Shown: positions 11,224 through 22,933, counted from the first letter of the stretch. The stretch is 64,000 nucleotides of DNA from Aquanectria penicillioides (GCA_003415625.1 PYIU01000009.1:558001-622000); one strand, 5' to 3'. Notes: generated by a model from the sequence alone, not told the origin. Program-made: numbers and translations.

Positions 11224-12865
11224 TCACAAATGACCGTTGATGGTTTCCGTCCTGGAATACCAGGTTTGCCTCATTTCTTTCTCCGCATCATATCCATATG
11301 CCCATAGCTGTGTCACCGGATCGCTCCATTGATTCGTGCTCTCGGTGAAATGTCTTCCTTCAACTTCGGCGCGCATTCCGGCATCGCGAGCCTGCTGTTG
11401 AGGGCCGTCCGCAAAATGCCAGAGCTTCCCGTTTACCAAACTAGCGGATTGCATCCCGTAGCTGCGCTTCATTCTTTCTTGCGCAAAGGCTTTCAGCGCA
11501 TCTGGGATTTCGTCTTTCCTGTGGATGAGAGACAAAACTTCTGCGAGGGCAGCACCATCCTCAACCGCCATTGCTGCTCCTTGTGACATGTACGGAACCA
11601 TGGCATGGGCAGCATCACCAATGATGACTACTTTTTGACTCTTTGAAATCCAAGTAGGCAGTCTATTACCACTTAGGAGCGGCCATTTGATCGTTTTTGC
11701 GATCAAGCGGATTACTTTCTGAAGCCTAGACGAGTTGCGATTAGACTTCTGAACAACGGGGTCGTTTTGAGGGTCGACATACTTTGGATCCCACCCTTCA
11801 AAGTGCTCTCTCATGTCATTGATAGTATTTTGGGCGTTCCAGGTGCCTGGGTCGGTGTGGTCAACGTGGGAGAGCACCATGTTGAAGGATTTGCCCCGGC
11901 GATGCAATAAGTCATGACGTGGCGATCTTCCCCGATCCTGAATCCGGACATTAGTTGAGTCAATGTAATAGTAGGATAATAAGAGTACCAGATATTTATT
12001 CCAGGGTTTTCCAGCAGCCAGGATGTGTCAGGGTCGTCCTTCATCAGGTCAGTGTCAACCACAGCTCTGTACGCTGCGAAGCCTGTCTTGTTAGCCGGTT
12101 TGTCGGCTCCTCCAAGGACTACAGGGCGGGCAATAGATTTAATCCCATCAGCAGCGACGATTAGATCTGCCGAATATTGTCTTCCATCTTCGGTCTGGAC
12201 TGATGGTGCATTTTCGTCATATTGAACGACTTTGCTGTTAGTGATTACTTTTACGCCGAGGGTCTCAGCGAGGCGACACAGGGCGCTGTGAAAATCGGAT
12301 CGATGAATAACAAAATAAGGCGCGCCATAGGTCTCAGAAAAGTCTGGCGCCAACTTTGTATAAGCGATGGCGCTTCCATTTTCCCAACGCCTGAAAGTCA
12401 TGCTGTCTGGCTCGACAACCCGGCCCTTGAAGAACGGTCCAATTCCCCAAGACAGCAACAGTCGTGCAGAATTGGACGGAATCTGGATACCTGCCCCAAC
12501 CTTTACCGGTTTCGATTAGCAAGGAACTCTTATTAATAAGGTTTATGCACTACCTCTCCTAGCACCGCAGCTTGTTCCAAGACCGTCACTTCATGCCCAC
12601 GGCGGGCTAGTGCAATAGCTGTACTCAAACCGCCGAGTCCGGCACCCACAACCAAGATGTGCAATGGAACATTGGTGGAGAGCGATGTGTTCTCTTGGTC
12701 ATGGCTGGCATTTTGGAGTCTTTCGAGTAGCGTGGTTGATTGCGAGGGATAGTTATATTCCTAGTACTTGGTCAATCGAGTTTCGTCTTGTAGGAGAGCA
12801 CAGCATGCGTCATCGAATTGGCAGCTTACCCTCACTACTTTGGCTAGACCGTTCATTATTGTCAT
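11224..12865 (-). CDS. FAD-dependent aromatic monooxygenase (salicylate/3-hydroxybenzoate hydroxylase family), one apparent frameshift
   Basis: Four exons: 12865-12830, 12760-12554, 12500-11989 and 11937-11224. The Rossmann FAD-binding motif VVGAGLGGLSTAIALARRG is about residue 45, the DG motif is ADLIVAADGIKS, and the ribose-binding GD motif is VVIIGDAAHAMVPYMSQG; these define class A flavoprotein hydroxylases. In exon 4 the frame shifts by one at a C4 run (11894-11897, plus strand): before it reads HVMTYCIAG, after it GKSFNMVLSH, and the two halves join as in relatives only if one base is restored. No splice choice fixes it because the other frame has a stop. The enzyme probably makes gentisate from 3-hydroxybenzoate or salicylate; the exact substrate is inferred from context. 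It is divergent from the dioxygenase gene. Confidence 0.82.
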
Positions 12866-13243
12866 TTTCGATTTTCAGTTGACCTTTGCACTCGATGGAC
12901 TTCAATAAAAAAAAACACGTATTTAGGCTCTGAATGTCGATGTGATTCGTTATTCCGAACCTTGACGGCAATCGAATTAGCTGGATTTGTAAGTAGTGGA
13001 TTGGTTATACATGGATATGTCGCCGGCAGCGTCCCGGTCTTTCCCCGGGCTTTTGGTCACCTCATGCCAACAAATCAGAACTACAATACCGGGTGTATAT
13101 CGGGACCACGCCGTAAGTATACCACAAGAATATGGGTCATGGAGATATATGTTGTTTGTTGAGGCTTCCAGCAACTGTGCATGAAAGGCGTCAAAAACCG
13201 GGTTGTTAGTCCAAGATCAAAGTTCGCAAATCACAGAGCCACA
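12866..13243. promoter_or_regulatory. Divergent promoter between FAD hydroxylase and gentisate dioxygenase
   Basis: 378-bp region between two divergent pathway genes, an arrangement that favours co-regulation. It contains TTCCCCGGG at 13041-13049, the reverse complement of a CCGGGGAA word found in other promoters of the cluster. No ORF of substance. Confidence 0.5.
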
Positions 13244-14459
13244 ATGACAGCAAAGAGCACATCAAACGGAGTCGTGGCCAATGGCCAGGGAAAGGTCTCC
13301 GCTGAATCAATCGAGTCTCAAGATCAGCTATTGCAGGCGCTTGAGAGCACCAAGACTGCTCCTCTGTGGGCACAGATGCAAAGGCTAAACCCCCAGCACC
13401 AAACCCAACAACCGTACCCTATCTCTGGGAATATGATCTCATTAGACCTTATCTTTTACGAGCTGGCGATCTCATTACCGAAAAGCAGGCTGAGAGACGG
13501 GTTCTCATGCTTGCCAATCCTGCCCGAGGTATGCTTCATTCCCACAAAGAACTATAATGTCCGTTAACACACCATTTCAGAGGCACCATACACGACCGAT
13601 ACCTTGTACGCTGGCCTACAACTAGTGAATCCCCGCGAAACCGCACCTGCGCACCGTCATACAGCCTTTGCTTGTCGATTCATCATTGAAGGAAATGGCG
13701 GCTTCACGGCTGTTCACGGCCAACGAGTGCCTATGCTTCCTCGCGACGTGATCGTCACGCCAACTTGGAACTGGCATGACCATGGAAAGAAAGGTGCCGA
13801 CGAGGAAGGAGGTGATGATAAGCCGGTGATTTGGTTGGATGGACTTGACCTACCCAACTTCATCCACTTTCCTGTCCATTTCGTCGAGCATTTCGCAGAG
13901 GCCAGATATCCTGCAACTAACGCTGATGAATCTCCAATTCGGTTCCCTTGGGCAAAGATGGAAGCACAACTTGATGCCAGTCCAAACTCATGGGCATCGG
14001 TGCCTTACTTAAAGGAAGATGGAAGGGAAAGTGAGTACACTTCATTCCCCGTTCATAGGTTTGGCAATTACGCCTAGCTTGTGCTCGTCGAGAATGCCTC
14101 GTTGCCTTGACTATTTTGCTACTACCTTCAAATACTGACTCTTTTTCCTTGCAGTTGGTCGCGTTATTGGTGCATCTGCGGAAAGGATTGATGCCGGGTC
14201 TCAATCTCCGTTAGTTTGCGAAACCGCCTCGTCTGTATACCACGTTATTCAGGGATCAGGACAATCAAAGATCGGCGATGTGACTTTGTCTTGGAAGCAA
14301 GGTGATACATTCTGTATTCCTGCTTGGAATGAGTATCAACACTTTGCAGATGACAGCGGCAAGGTGTATCTCTATCGTTTTGATGACAAGCCAATGCTCA
14401 ATGCGCTGGGATTTTATCGGGTTGAGGGAGTAGATGTCGAGAAATATGTTTCCGACTAA
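13244..14459 (+). CDS. Gentisate 1,2-dioxygenase (bicupin, about 346 aa), one apparent frameshift
   Basis: Three exons: 13244-13528, 13581-14030 and 14155-14459. The protein has two cupin domains. The first has [16 protein letters not shown] with the metal-binding HRH, and NWHDHG; the second has YHVIQGSG and [15 protein letters not shown]. These match gentisate 1,2-dioxygenases, non-haem iron(II) enzymes that open gentisate to maleylpyruvate. Within exon 1 a C5 run (13390-13394) carries an apparent one-base loss: [11 protein letters not shown] lies upstream in one frame, while [15 protein letters not shown] lies downstream in another. Everything after that, to the stop, is intact. The start at 13244 (CACAATG) gives a normal family length once the frame is joined. 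Confidence 0.88.
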
Positions 14460-14744
14460 ACCCAGGACTACAGCCATTTTTTTATAAGATAAAAAATAGA
14501 TTGATCATCTCCTTTAGCTCACAGTTTTAAATTTCTATCCTTTGGCTTACAACGACATGATTAGATCTTGCATAACTAGTGCTATTGATAATTTCGCAAA
14601 ATCTCCTATCGCGAAGCGCTTTAGACCCTACCTTAGCCTCAAGTCACAAAGTCATTTCTCCAATAAACAAAGGGTTTCCTTTTGAACAGCACGAAATATT
14701 TAAGGATGTGAACTTGCAATTTGTACTATGAGCTGACTGCTGCA

Positions 14745-16412
14745 TTACGGATTCAATATGATGGTCTGAGTCTGTACAAATTCTTGCAGACCCCATTCAG
14801 CCCCAAATCGCCCAAACCCGCTTCGCTTGCTACCGCCATGTGGCAGAGTTGCTTCATCATGAACTGTTGATGCGTTTATATGAACGGCCCCAACATCTAG
14901 TTGTCGAGCTACACCGAGCGCATGATGATGGTTCCGTGACCACACTGCACAAGACAGTCCGTACTCGCACTCATTGACCATTTGGATAGCAGCTCCTTCA
15001 TCCGGTACGACAACCACGCCTACTATAGGCCCAAAGGACTCAATAGTGAAAAATTGGCTCGATGGATGAACATTCTCGAGTAGTGAGGTAGGGACATCCT
15101 GGAGGCCCAAGTCGCTCATCGACTTTTGCGAGGCAGCTGTCAAATTCGCACCATGCGCTGCTGCATCTGTAGACAAGGCGCGGCATTTCTCTGCGCTTTT
15201 GAGAGTTATAAGTTTGTGTGTTTCAGACCCATTTTTGGCGACAGCTTCACGCAGCTTATCTTTGAGCACTGTTGCAACACCTGGTGTTGTGATGACCAAA
15301 TCTGTGGACATGCAGATTTGCCCTCCCTAGGAAATATTAGCAATTATGATATCACAAAAACCACGCCACTACACTTCACGTAACCCCTCAACTCACATTC
15401 AAGGTAGCCCCTTCAATAATGGCCTCCGCTGCCTTTGTTGTGTCGGCATCATCCAAGACAACGGAAAAGTTTTTGCCGCCCAACTCCAATAACACAGGCT
15501 TGAGTGTCCGCCCAGCCATCTCGGCGATGAGACTTCCAACAGTGGTAGAACCAGTGAAGTTGACCTTTCGAATTGCCGGATGTGTAATCAATGTTTTCAC
15601 AACTTCCGGAGCATCTTGCGGTCGATGGAGGATGAAATTGACGACACCAGGTGGAAAACCTGCATCGACAAATAGCTTAGCGATGAAATAATGGGTTCTT
15701 GGACTCAATTCAGATCCCTAATTCATAATATTAGCGAAACCTATGTAATTCTCTTTTAGTTGCCATACCTTCAGTATAGCAGTGTTTCCAGTAGCGATTG
15801 GGGCCACCACTGCACGGAATCCCAGTATGAGAGGACCGTTCCAGGGTGCTATCCCAAGGATTACTCCTAGAGGGCGATTGAAGACGAACCCGTACGAGCT
15901 ACTAGACTCTGTGTACGGTATCGATCCGCTCAATGCCCTAGAGGTGATCAGTGATGCACTTTCTTCGATTAATGCAACACTGTCTGAGACATTTCGAGCA
16001 GCCCAGCTCTCGGCACAAAAGATTTCGGATTTGATAATGGCCTTGGCCTCATCCTCACGCTCACGCAGTAACTAAAGAAATGAAAATAATTAATATCTCT
16101 CGTATTTGAATAATACTTTTGTCGTAAATGATGTCATCTTACTTGTGCCAAGCTCAACAGCAGACGACGTCGTTCAATAGGGGACGTTCGTGACCATTTC
16201 TCAAACGCTTTACTGCTGCTCTCGATTGCCTTGTGACAATCTTCTATTTCCGCACCATGAAACCGTACATTTTTCGATGCTTCATGAAGTTTTGAACTAG
16301 AATCTTTGAAACGGGGTTCACTGTCAATTATAAGTGGGATGTTGATTTCTTCATCGCCAGCAGTTGCGGAGCGAATAGCAACAGGTAAGTTGAGGACCAT
16401 TTTGGATTCCAC
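14745..16412 (-). CDS. NAD(P)-dependent aldehyde dehydrogenase, putative hydroxybenzaldehyde/salicylaldehyde dehydrogenase (491 aa)
   Basis: Four exons: 16412-16143, 16071-15769, 15717-15397 and 15326-14745, all in frame. It shows the full aldehyde dehydrogenase set: GIAPWNGPLILG (cofactor pocket), NFTGSTTVG (Rossmann), LLELGGKN with the general-base Glu, GGQICMSTD with the catalytic Cys, and FGPIVGVVVV near the C-terminus. Length is typical of the superfamily. The close fungal relatives recognised are annotated as salicylaldehyde or benzaldehyde dehydrogenases. In this neighbourhood it would oxidise an aromatic aldehyde to the hydroxybenzoate used by the FAD hydroxylase. A second start at 16400 is possible. 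Confidence 0.88.
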
Positions 16413-17166
16413 GTCGAGACTGTGAATAGACCTTGAATAAGAGGGTTATAATATTGATCACAGTTAGTAACTCAAATACTCTAGGGGCCTCGCCATTAAT
16501 CATTTCGTGGTGATGTTGTCTGAACTAGCTGACCTCGGTATGGATATCGGGAGCTTAACCCACGGACTATACCTACCGGGGAACCTTCGGGAATGGTACC
16601 GGCGAATGGGAGAAGCTCCATCCAAATGTGGCCCAAAGGCGTTTGACTCCTATGTCGAAATATACCTTTAAAAGTTTTGTCGGCACCTACCCGATCCAAT
16701 AACATGATGGCTTGCACAGCGATGCCCTCTCCTAAACTATATGCCTGGCTATTTCAAAATGAATGGGATTCCATATGACGGAGTAGGATGTACTATGTCT
16801 TCACGTGTGGTCTATTCTCGAATCAATATTCCGAGCTGACACATTCTAGAGCGAATGATTATTCAAGTTTCATCTCGATAGTGGTCTGGCATGTTATCAA
16901 CCCGTCCGCCCGACTGTTGCCAAAGGATGCCCATACAACTCTACAGCTTCATTTAAATATATATATATATAAACAAAAATATGAATTCCATTTATTTATG
17001 TTGATGGATAATTTACCATAACAGTTGGTGGAGCTACGACTGTCCGGTAAGTCTGGGGATACTGTTGACATCCCGCTCATCCTCCCTCGCCCACATAAAC
17101 CGAGAAAAAACGTAATAAACAGACAGAGTCATTCATTCATCGAATGAGGAGGCAAAAAGAAAGTCT
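16413..17166. other. Intergenic region upstream of aldehyde dehydrogenase
   Basis: No credible gene. Contains CCGGGGAAC at 16576-16584, shared with other cluster promoters, and a TA dinucleotide tract at about 16957-16971. A 73-codon frame at 16496-16717 has no recognisable content. Confidence 0.5.
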
Positions 17167-17256
17167 CTCCGGTACAGGGAATCGAACCCTGGGCTCCGCG
17201 GAACTTTTCTCTCAAGTTATGAGAGCGCGAAATGTTAGCCACTACACCATACCGGA
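17167..17256 (-). tRNA. tRNA-Glu (CTC) with 18-nt intron
   Basis: Reading the minus strand, the acceptor stem TCCGGTA pairs with TACCGGA (discriminator G), the D arm carries GTGTAGTGGCTAA, the anticodon stem is TCGCG/CGCGG, the anticodon is CTC, and the T arm is CAGGGTTCGATTCCCTG. An 18-nt intron sits after the base 3' of the anticodon, the standard position for eukaryotic tRNA introns; without it the tRNA is 72 nt. It lies between the aldehyde dehydrogenase and transporter genes and is not related to them. Confidence 0.95.
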
Positions 17257-17396
17257 TTGTGATTGGCTGGTTGCTTGGGTAAATAAGGCGGTAATTTCCT
17301 TTATAGAGGCAAGTCCTGAACCTTTTTGAAGTGGATAATATGTATTCTTCATCCCAATGCCCCTAGGCATGGGGATCCTAGTATCCAAACCAATAT

Positions 17397-19306
17397 TTAA
17401 AATACAGGCCCTACAGCTTTCTTCAGAATCGTGCCATATCGCATCCTCGCCTTGCGTCCCCAGAAATACAGCGGGACTGCCAAGAGCATCGAGAGGCTCA
17501 CCACCATAAACATGATCATGTACACTTGAATCCAGCCTTGACTATTGACCCAGTCAACTGCCACGTAGAGAAACAGGAATGCAACAAGGTTTTTGGTAAC
17601 ATTGACGGCAACAAGAATCTCTTGAGCGAATCCCGGGTAGCAATCAAGCAGATATGTCATCGCGACGTTGGGCGCGTACACGGTGCCGAATGAAACTACA
17701 GAAACAATGTCAGCGATTGCGTGGAAGCTTAGGAATTATTACTTACGCATTCCAAATCCAACGGCGATAGCGCTCCAATGGAGTGATCTATCGCACGCAA
17801 ATGCAACTATGATGCATCCAATTGGGCCGATGAGACTACCTGGTCCAAGAGAAACCAGGCGCTGCTCAGGAACGAAAATTCCATTCTTGCGGATGATGCA
17901 TCGAGCAGTGATTAGGTCAGAAACATAACCTCCCCCATAGCAAGCAATGATAAATCCGATTATTGCGGCTATTTGCATGAGTCCAATGCTACTAGAAGCA
18001 AACAGATATGGAGGGGCAAGAAGTAAGGATGGGAATGCGAAGCTATAATCGGATTAGTTATTGATATTATGTTCGGTTTCTGTGATGAAGGAATCTCAAG
18101 AAATGTCGAGGCCATACATTAAGATGATTTGAGACGCCAAGGCACCTCCGTAGACGAGAATAGTCCACAGCACCTGAGGAGATCCCAAAAATACGAAGGG
18201 GACTGCAAACGCTCGCGGTAGGGAGACAACTGGGTTGAGATGGAGAAAAGACTTCCAGACTTCCAAGAAGGAGACATTGACGAGATGCAACTGGTCTCCA
18301 TTGGTATTAGGGTCCTCGGACCGGGCTTCAATGTGAGACGCCTGATCGAGTTCCTCTTTGGTATTGTTTCTTGTCGGACCATCAGAATTTGTAGGTGGTC
18401 GAGTGAATGAAGACTCGGGGTAAAGAAGGAAAATGGCGAGCAAGTTGAACCCGGCGAGAGCTGCACAAAGCCAGACAAAATCTCGCCAAGTCCCAGGACT
18501 GCTTTCCACCATAAACCCAGCAATCAGAGGGCCAGCGGCGCTCCCGCTCGAGATAAGAATAACGTATCTGCATCAAGATATTGATTAATATTGCTCATCT
18601 GTATAGTTGGGTTGTGTTGACGTACATCGACATCATAGCCCCTCGTTCATGTAGGAAAAACATGTCGGAGACGACACCTGGGAGAATGCTCTAGCGAAAC
18701 TATTAGCCTATTGGATATTTTCTTGACCATGAAGTGTTGAAGCTCGATGTCTGAGCCCAGGCGGGAAGATCCAGCATACCTCACCAGCGGCCGATGCAAA
18801 TCCAGAGAGGCAACGAGCCGCCAACATCTCCCCGAATGTTTTCGCTTTTGCGGTCCAAATCAAGACTGCAAATAGTAGCGCCATGGAAATAAGCATGACT
18901 GGCCGTTTCCCATACTTGACAGACAACGGGACCCAGAACATGTTTCCTACCCCGAGGAGAAGAAAATTGAGCTATTTCGAGGCATTTTTATTAAAGATAT
19001 GCGCAAGGAAGAAGAGATACCTAGAGTGTTACGAACCGTCATTAAGGTGTTGACTTGCTGAGCGCTCTTTTGGAACTGGTGTTCCAGCACTACCGATGCA
19101 ACAGATAAGCCCGAGCCGGCAAAATTGGCAACAAAGTTCGAGAGAGCCATTGAAGTCAATGCAACTATCTTGACCCATCGGGTCCAGCGCAGCGGATCCT
19201 TTGGGTCATCAGATGGGGGTGGCCAGAGCCCCAAGCCATGATAGCTTTTTGATGAGATGTCAACAACGACGTTCTCGGTGTCGAAAATGGCCCTGTTGTC
19301 TGCCAT
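17397..19306 (-). CDS. MFS transporter of the cluster (523 aa)
   Basis: Six exons: 19306-19037, 18971-18780, 18690-18626, 18567-18118, 18042-17747 and 17695-17397; all introns are 51-89 nt and keep frame. The ATG at 19306 is the first in this frame. The protein is a twelve-helix major facilitator of the DHA1 drug:H+ antiporter type: FWVPLSVKYGKRPV is the motif between helices 2 and 3, a long hydrophilic central loop (about residues 225-275) follows helix 6, and GGGYVSDL marks the second half. Fungal gentisate-pathway clusters are known to carry MFS hydroxybenzoate carriers (described in Candida parapsilosis). Uptake of an aromatic acid is therefore plausible but inferred. Confidence 0.85.
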
Positions 19307-19802
19307 GACTGCAGAAGCGGGTCGGTCCTGGTATTCCAAGTCAACAATTCTTGTAAAAAAAATAATTCAAGGATATTCGAGGAAATCAGTACTGCGAAGT
19401 TTGGCGTGTAGAAGCAGAAATGCACCTGGCCCGAATCTTGCCGTTATAAGAGAGAAGCCACCAGCTCGGTCAGTGGCGTATCAGAAGCCCGGGTCGTTGA
19501 CCCCGGATTTACCCCAGACTGGGACCCATGAAGCTCTTCGGGTATCCTGCGGGCCTCATCCCGGGGAACAATGAGGATGGCCCTCGACCAGGCGGATGGG
19601 TGGTTAGTAATCGCTTCGCGGGGAGAGGTCGGGAGTCTCCCGGGTCGCGACATCTTAAAGCGCCACAAAACGAACTAGCTTCATCGTTTTCTCAGCGCTT
19701 TGGCAATCGCATACTCTAGCACCGACTTCTCACGTGCGCACCCACTTTGTCCTTGAACGAATCACTAGGCACAGGCCAATCTCTCCCGTCGCACACTTGA
19801 AC
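19307..19802. promoter_or_regulatory. Divergent promoter between MFS transporter and carotenoid oxygenase
   Basis: 496-bp gene-free region between two divergent cluster genes. CCGGGGAAC occurs at 19561-19569. No other element recognised. Confidence 0.5.
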
Positions 19803-21597
19803 ATGTCTGGGCATTTTCGTGGGGTTTCGGCACCTGTCGGCAAAGCTTTCCCCAACTTACCCCAGTTTTCGGGTTTTATGAAGCCATGCCGCTTCGAGGG
19901 TGAGATCCAGTATCTCGAGATTGAGGGCGATCTGCCCAAGGAGCTTGATGGCACGTTCTACCGGGTGATGCCCGACCCTCAATTCCCACCATTTGTGGAG
20001 GACGATCCAGTAAGTCATGATACATGGAGTCGATTTTATCAATGCGCACTGCCTCCAGAGCTAACACATCCGTCGCTTAGTGGTTCAACGGAGACGGCAA
20101 CATCAGCGCCTTTCGCTTCACTCAAGGGAATGTTCACTTGCAGCAAAAGTACGTGCGCACCGAGAAATTCTTGAAAGAAAAAGAAGCACAGCGAGCCCTT
20201 GGCGGTGAGTCTAAATCCAGCCGATTGCAATCCATCCTCCGATGCTCAAACAGATCAAATAGGAAAGTATCGGAACAAGTACACCGACGCAGTCGAGTTC
20301 AAAGTTCGTACGACCGCCAATACCAACATCTTCTACTTTAACAAAGTTCTCCTTGCCATCAAAGAAGATGCGCAGCCATTCGCTATGGACCCTGTCACAC
20401 TCGACACAATCGGCATTTGCGATTTCAATGGTCAGCTTCCAAGCCTGACCTTTACTGCTCATCCAAAGCTGGACCCCATCACTAAGGAGTTGGTGTGCTT
20501 CGGCTATGAAGCCAAAGGTGATGGCACTCCGGATATTTGCTACTACAACATTGATTCCGAAGGCAAGTTCACCCAGGTCGTCTGGCTCATCTCACCTGTG
20601 GTCGCCATGATACACGACTTTGCAGTGACTGAGAACTGGGTGAGTACCAAAGCACTGGCCTGAAATGTCAATCAGAAATCAATGCTAAACCCATTTGAAT
20701 TAGGTTCTCTTCCCAATAATTCCACAGACGTGTGATATTGAGAGACTGAAACAAGGCGGGGAACATTGGCAATGGAACTCTGAGATTCCTTTCTACTTAG
20801 GGGTCTTGCCCCGACGAGGAGCAAAGGGAGATGACGTCAAGGTATGTTCAGAATGATCAGATTCTGATTCGATATTGAATTCAATCATTCGATTGCTTTC
20901 GTAAGCTTGAACAATTACTGACGCTCCATTAATATCGCAGTGGTTCAGGGCGCCCAACGCATTTCCTGGTCATACTACCAACGCATATGAGACACCAGAA
21001 GGGATGATTGTCTTTGATTTACCCTTGACTGACAAGAATGTCTTCTTTTGGTGGCCAGATGCAGAAGGCAACGCCCCAAATCCTCGTGATATTCAAGCCA
21101 AGTACGTGCGGTTCACTTTCGATCCGACGGCTTCAGAGCTCGATTTACCAGCCCCTGAAACCATTCTCGAATATGACATGGAGTTTCCCAGGATCGACGA
21201 TCGCGTAGCAATGAAGAGTCATCGGCACAGTTTCTTTGATATGATGGACCCAAGCCTGGGTACTGACTTCGCTGCCATTGCGCCGGTTCTTGGTGGCGGG
21301 CATCCTCTGTACAACTCCCTCGGCCACCTGGATCATCATACGGGAAAAGTCGAAGTGTATTTCCCTGGGAAAACTCACATGGTTCAAGAACCAATATTCG
21401 TGCCGCGGAATGACGACGCTCCAGAGGGAGATGGGTTCGTAATTACACTAGTCAGCAACTACAGCACCATGTCCAGCGAGTTACATGTTCTGGATACGCG
21501 CAACTTTTCCTCTGCAAGAGCTATTGTGAAGCTGAATATCAGGCTCAGGGCAGGCCTCCACGGCAACTGGGTAGATTCAAAGGAACTTCATGAATGA
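19803..21597 (+). CDS. Carotenoid-cleavage-type oxygenase, CAO-1/lignostilbene dioxygenase group (500 aa)
   Basis: Five exons: 19803-20009, 20081-20204, 20263-20639, 20704-20841 and 20941-21597. The four iron-ligand histidines of the family are visible in order: TAHPKLD, MIHDFAVTENW, FPGHTTNAYE and GLHGNW. DGTFYRVMPDPQFPP near the N-terminus and the seven-bladed propeller length fit. There is no transit or signal peptide. Neurospora CAO-1 and relatives cleave the central double bond of resveratrol and other stilbenes to two aromatic aldehydes, rather than carotenoids. Placement beside an aldehyde dehydrogenase and gentisate genes fits a phenylpropanoid or stilbene role; the substrate is inferred. 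Confidence 0.88.
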
Positions 21598-21772
21598 CCG
21601 GTTTGGCGGGGTGGAGTCATGCAGAATGATGTGAACGTTAGCCATGAAATTGACAGGTACCAGACTAGTCGAGCCTCAGCTCTTTGCAACAAGTTGGACA
21701 TTGAAATGACTAAAAACTTTTTTAATATCCCCATTAACTGTGTTGCCCACCCCTTCTATCCGTAGTTTACAC

Positions 21773-22933
21773 CTAGGGCAGCTCAGCAACGCGGTCATTG
21801 TAGACCTGCTCAGCCCTCTGCCAGACACCATCAGTATCACGGCTCTTCAGGTTCAACAAAGCTGGCAATAGGAGACCAGAGAACTCGTCGCTGGATTCGC
21901 GAGCAACGAGGGTGGGGAGATGGTCAATGGCGATGATTCGCAGCTCTGGTGACTCAACCTTCTGAGAAGTGGCAAGGGTGGGGTTGTCGAACGAGCTCCA
22001 GGTAGAGTACAGGGGAATAGGGTTGTTAACGCTGTTGGGGTCGCAGCTGACGTCGCAAATAACCCGGAGACGCCTCTCAGGGGTAGCGGCAAGGGAATCG
22101 AAGGTGACAAAGGGAGGAGTGCGGTTGGGGCCGAGATAAACGCAGTTGATAAAAATGTCGGACTCGGCGACCTCGGGGAAAGGACCGCCCTTCTTGGTCT
22201 CGGCAAGATCCCACTTCAGGATGGATTCCTCAGGGACACCGGCAGCAAGACAGAAGTCAACAGCACCCTTGCCGCATCGTCCAAGAGCACCAATAACGAT
22301 GACACGAGGGTGCTTGCCCTCGTTGGCAGCTAGAGCATCGCCGAAGGTCGACTTGACGTGCTCAGTCAGAGCGGGAGCAGAATCAAAGACGGGCACAGCG
22401 CCCAGGGCAGATCCGGGGTTAGAAAGCTGATGGGCCCAGGCCATGAGAGCGATACCGGCACCAGCATAGCCAGCCCAGTAGCCAAAGGCGGCCAATCGTC
22501 GTCCGTCCTCGTTGGTCAAGAATTCGAGGTCGTAGAGCTTACCACCTCCCTGCGCATATCGCGAGAGAGCAGCGGTCCAGCCGGTCTGCTTCTTGAAGCA
22601 GTGCTGGAAGTGGATGTAGGTGTTTGGCAGAGGACCCTCCTCCTCGGGGAGCTCCTTCAATCCAAGAATGATGTCCTCACGGGGGGCAGTCTGCCAAGAA
22701 CCAGCAGGAATCATCTCAGTGCCAACAGCTTCAAACTCTTCATCCTTGTAGATGCGGTCGGTGGATCGCTCGACACGGACGATATAACCAGCGTCGAGGA
22801 GGGCCTTGGCCGACTGCGGCGACACTGCCTCTAACAGTTAGCTGTGTAGAACCATTGTGGGACGGTACCACATACATGGCGACCGGCGCTCGAATTGCTT
22901 GGTCTCAGCTCTGAGGTGAATTACGAGAGACAT
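21773..22933 (-). CDS. lys1: Saccharopine dehydrogenase (NAD+, L-lysine-forming), 369 aa
   Basis: Two exons: 22933-22876 and 22824-21773, with a 51-nt intron ending at GGCAG. The N-terminus IHLRAETK, then PAGSWQTAPR, HFQHCFKKQTGW, YDLEFLTNEDGRR, the NAD-binding VIGALGRCGKGA, GGPFPEVAESDIFINC and IDHLPTLVARESS all match the fungal Lys1 family over its full length. The enzyme releases lysine from saccharopine in the last step of the alpha-aminoadipate pathway, in the cytosol or peroxisome. This is primary metabolism, so the catabolic cluster ends before it. Its convergent neighbour, the carotenoid oxygenase, stops 175 bp away. Confidence 0.95.

Noticed and set aside
11880..11940. An extra intron to explain the FAD hydroxylase frame change
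   Set aside because: The second frame contains a stop just upstream of the junction and no suitable GT donor exists; restoring a single C joins two conserved segments exactly.
16496..16717. 73-codon minus-strand ORF upstream of the aldehyde dehydrogenase
   Set aside because: No family features, no splice-linked partner, and it lies in promoter sequence.
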